From Akkermansia sp. (GTDB taxonomy: Bacteria > Verrucomicrobiota > Verrucomicrobiia > Verrucomicrobiales > Akkermansiaceae), in contig JALFWB010000055.1 of the NCBI GenBank assembly GCA_022787425.1, positions 27,032 to 91,031 of the forward strand: DNA of 64,000 nucleotides, read 5' to 3'. The notes beneath the pieces were generated by a model. That model worked only from the letters and a program-made list of their open reading frames with translations. It ran no database searches and was not told the origin of the DNA. The position numbers were made by a program, and so were the translations under genes. Within the stretch, counting starts at the first letter, position 1, and every line of letters begins with the position of its first letter. Shown piece by piece: positions 63,793-64,000 of this stretch.

Positions 63793-64000
63793 TCAGTTGA
63801 GTTCCTGCAGCGGGGGGAGGGAGCGGACGATGTCGACGGTCTCCAAGCTGACGGTGACAACGCGCTTGATGAGGTCGACGATGTAGCGGGGCTCGTTGTG
63901 CTCGTCGCACCACAGGTTCGGGTCGTTCACGATGCCGCTCGCCTTGTCCGTGGTGACGGAGTAGCGTTCCACGACCCACTCGAGGGCGCTCTTGCCGTTG
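63793..64000 (-). CDS. C-terminal end of a type ISP-like restriction-modification/helicase protein (partial)
   Basis: Reading the minus strand from the window edge gives a frame with no start in the window: NGKSALEWVVERYSVTTDKA, then SGIVNDPNLWCDEHNEPRYI and VDLIKRVVTVSLETVDIVRS, ending LPPLQELN and TGA at 63793-63795. This closely follows the C-terminus of large single-chain helicase-methylase restriction enzymes (type ISP/LlaGI-like). Only about 68 residues are visible, so the identification rests on that signature alone. Confidence 0.65.
   Translation of the reverse strand, partial: NGKSALEWVVERYSVTTDKASGIVNDPNLWCDEHNEPRYIVDLIKRVVTVSLETVDIVRSLPPLQELN

Overview
This window looks like chromosomal DNA of a Verrucomicrobiota bacterium, most likely Akkermansiaceae-like. 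That placement is an inference from several features seen together: two secreted proteins end in short PEP-CTERM sorting signals finished by an arginine run; murC and murB are fused; SecD and SecF are fused; the gene set is that of a diderm (TonB-ExbBD, BamD, LptE, LpxR, EptA-like); and coding DNA is GC-rich with almost no Shine-Dalgarno sequences. No 16S or marker-gene search could be run.

Layout. 1-7 kb: the end of a PrsW-type membrane protease, a tandem pair of TrkH potassium channels, and a divergent tonB-exbB-exbD operon. 7-12 kb: an 843-residue orphan protein, a YlbF-family protein with a metallothionein-like cysteine tail, and a phosphoethanolamine-transferase-type membrane enzyme. 12-16 kb: leftward rppH-trmO-serine hydrolase-small membrane protein, then pgk. 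16-22 kb: a dihydrouridine synthase behind a secreted FKBP-like protein, then a sulfonate/nitrate-type ABC importer with a GlcD-like flavin oxidase. 22-28 kb: an AmgK-like sugar kinase overlapping a CHASE2-like membrane protein, then leftward lpxR-resB-ccsA and ychF. 29-32 kb: an accessory patch with an IdeS/Mac-like cysteine protease carrying a PEP-CTERM tail and a type II restriction-modification pair. 32-38.5 kb: bamD-lptE-rsmI facing the cell-wall cluster murCB-ddl-ftsQ. 38.6-39.3 kb: a gene-poor stretch with a broken GxxExxY gene and short repeats. 39-47 kb: an ankyrin protein, a cellulose-synthase-like glycosyltransferase with an L,D-transpeptidase, a DnaC-like replication module, and mutL. 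47-55 kb: small hypotheticals, an ApaG-domain protein, tRNA-Val, nitroreductase, and a yqeY-ispD-epimerase-J-protein operon. 54-62 kb: valS with three small genes, a membrane-anchored CbiX-like protein and secDF. 62-64 kb: an Ala/Lys repeat protein, a second PEP-CTERM protein and the tail of a type ISP-like restriction enzyme.

The strongest window-wide signal is promoter architecture. About 15 genes have a TTG...N16-18...TAnnnT promoter ending only 6-11 bases before the start codon, which implies leaderless or nearly leaderless mRNAs. Operon-internal genes mostly lack Shine-Dalgarno sequences. The two PEP-CTERM genes differ: both have longer leaders, a TTGACT -35, the motif AATGCTGTA across the spacer and -10, and an upstream inverted repeat at similar distance. 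In one of them the 17-base spacer is a perfect palindrome. This may mark a dedicated regulon.
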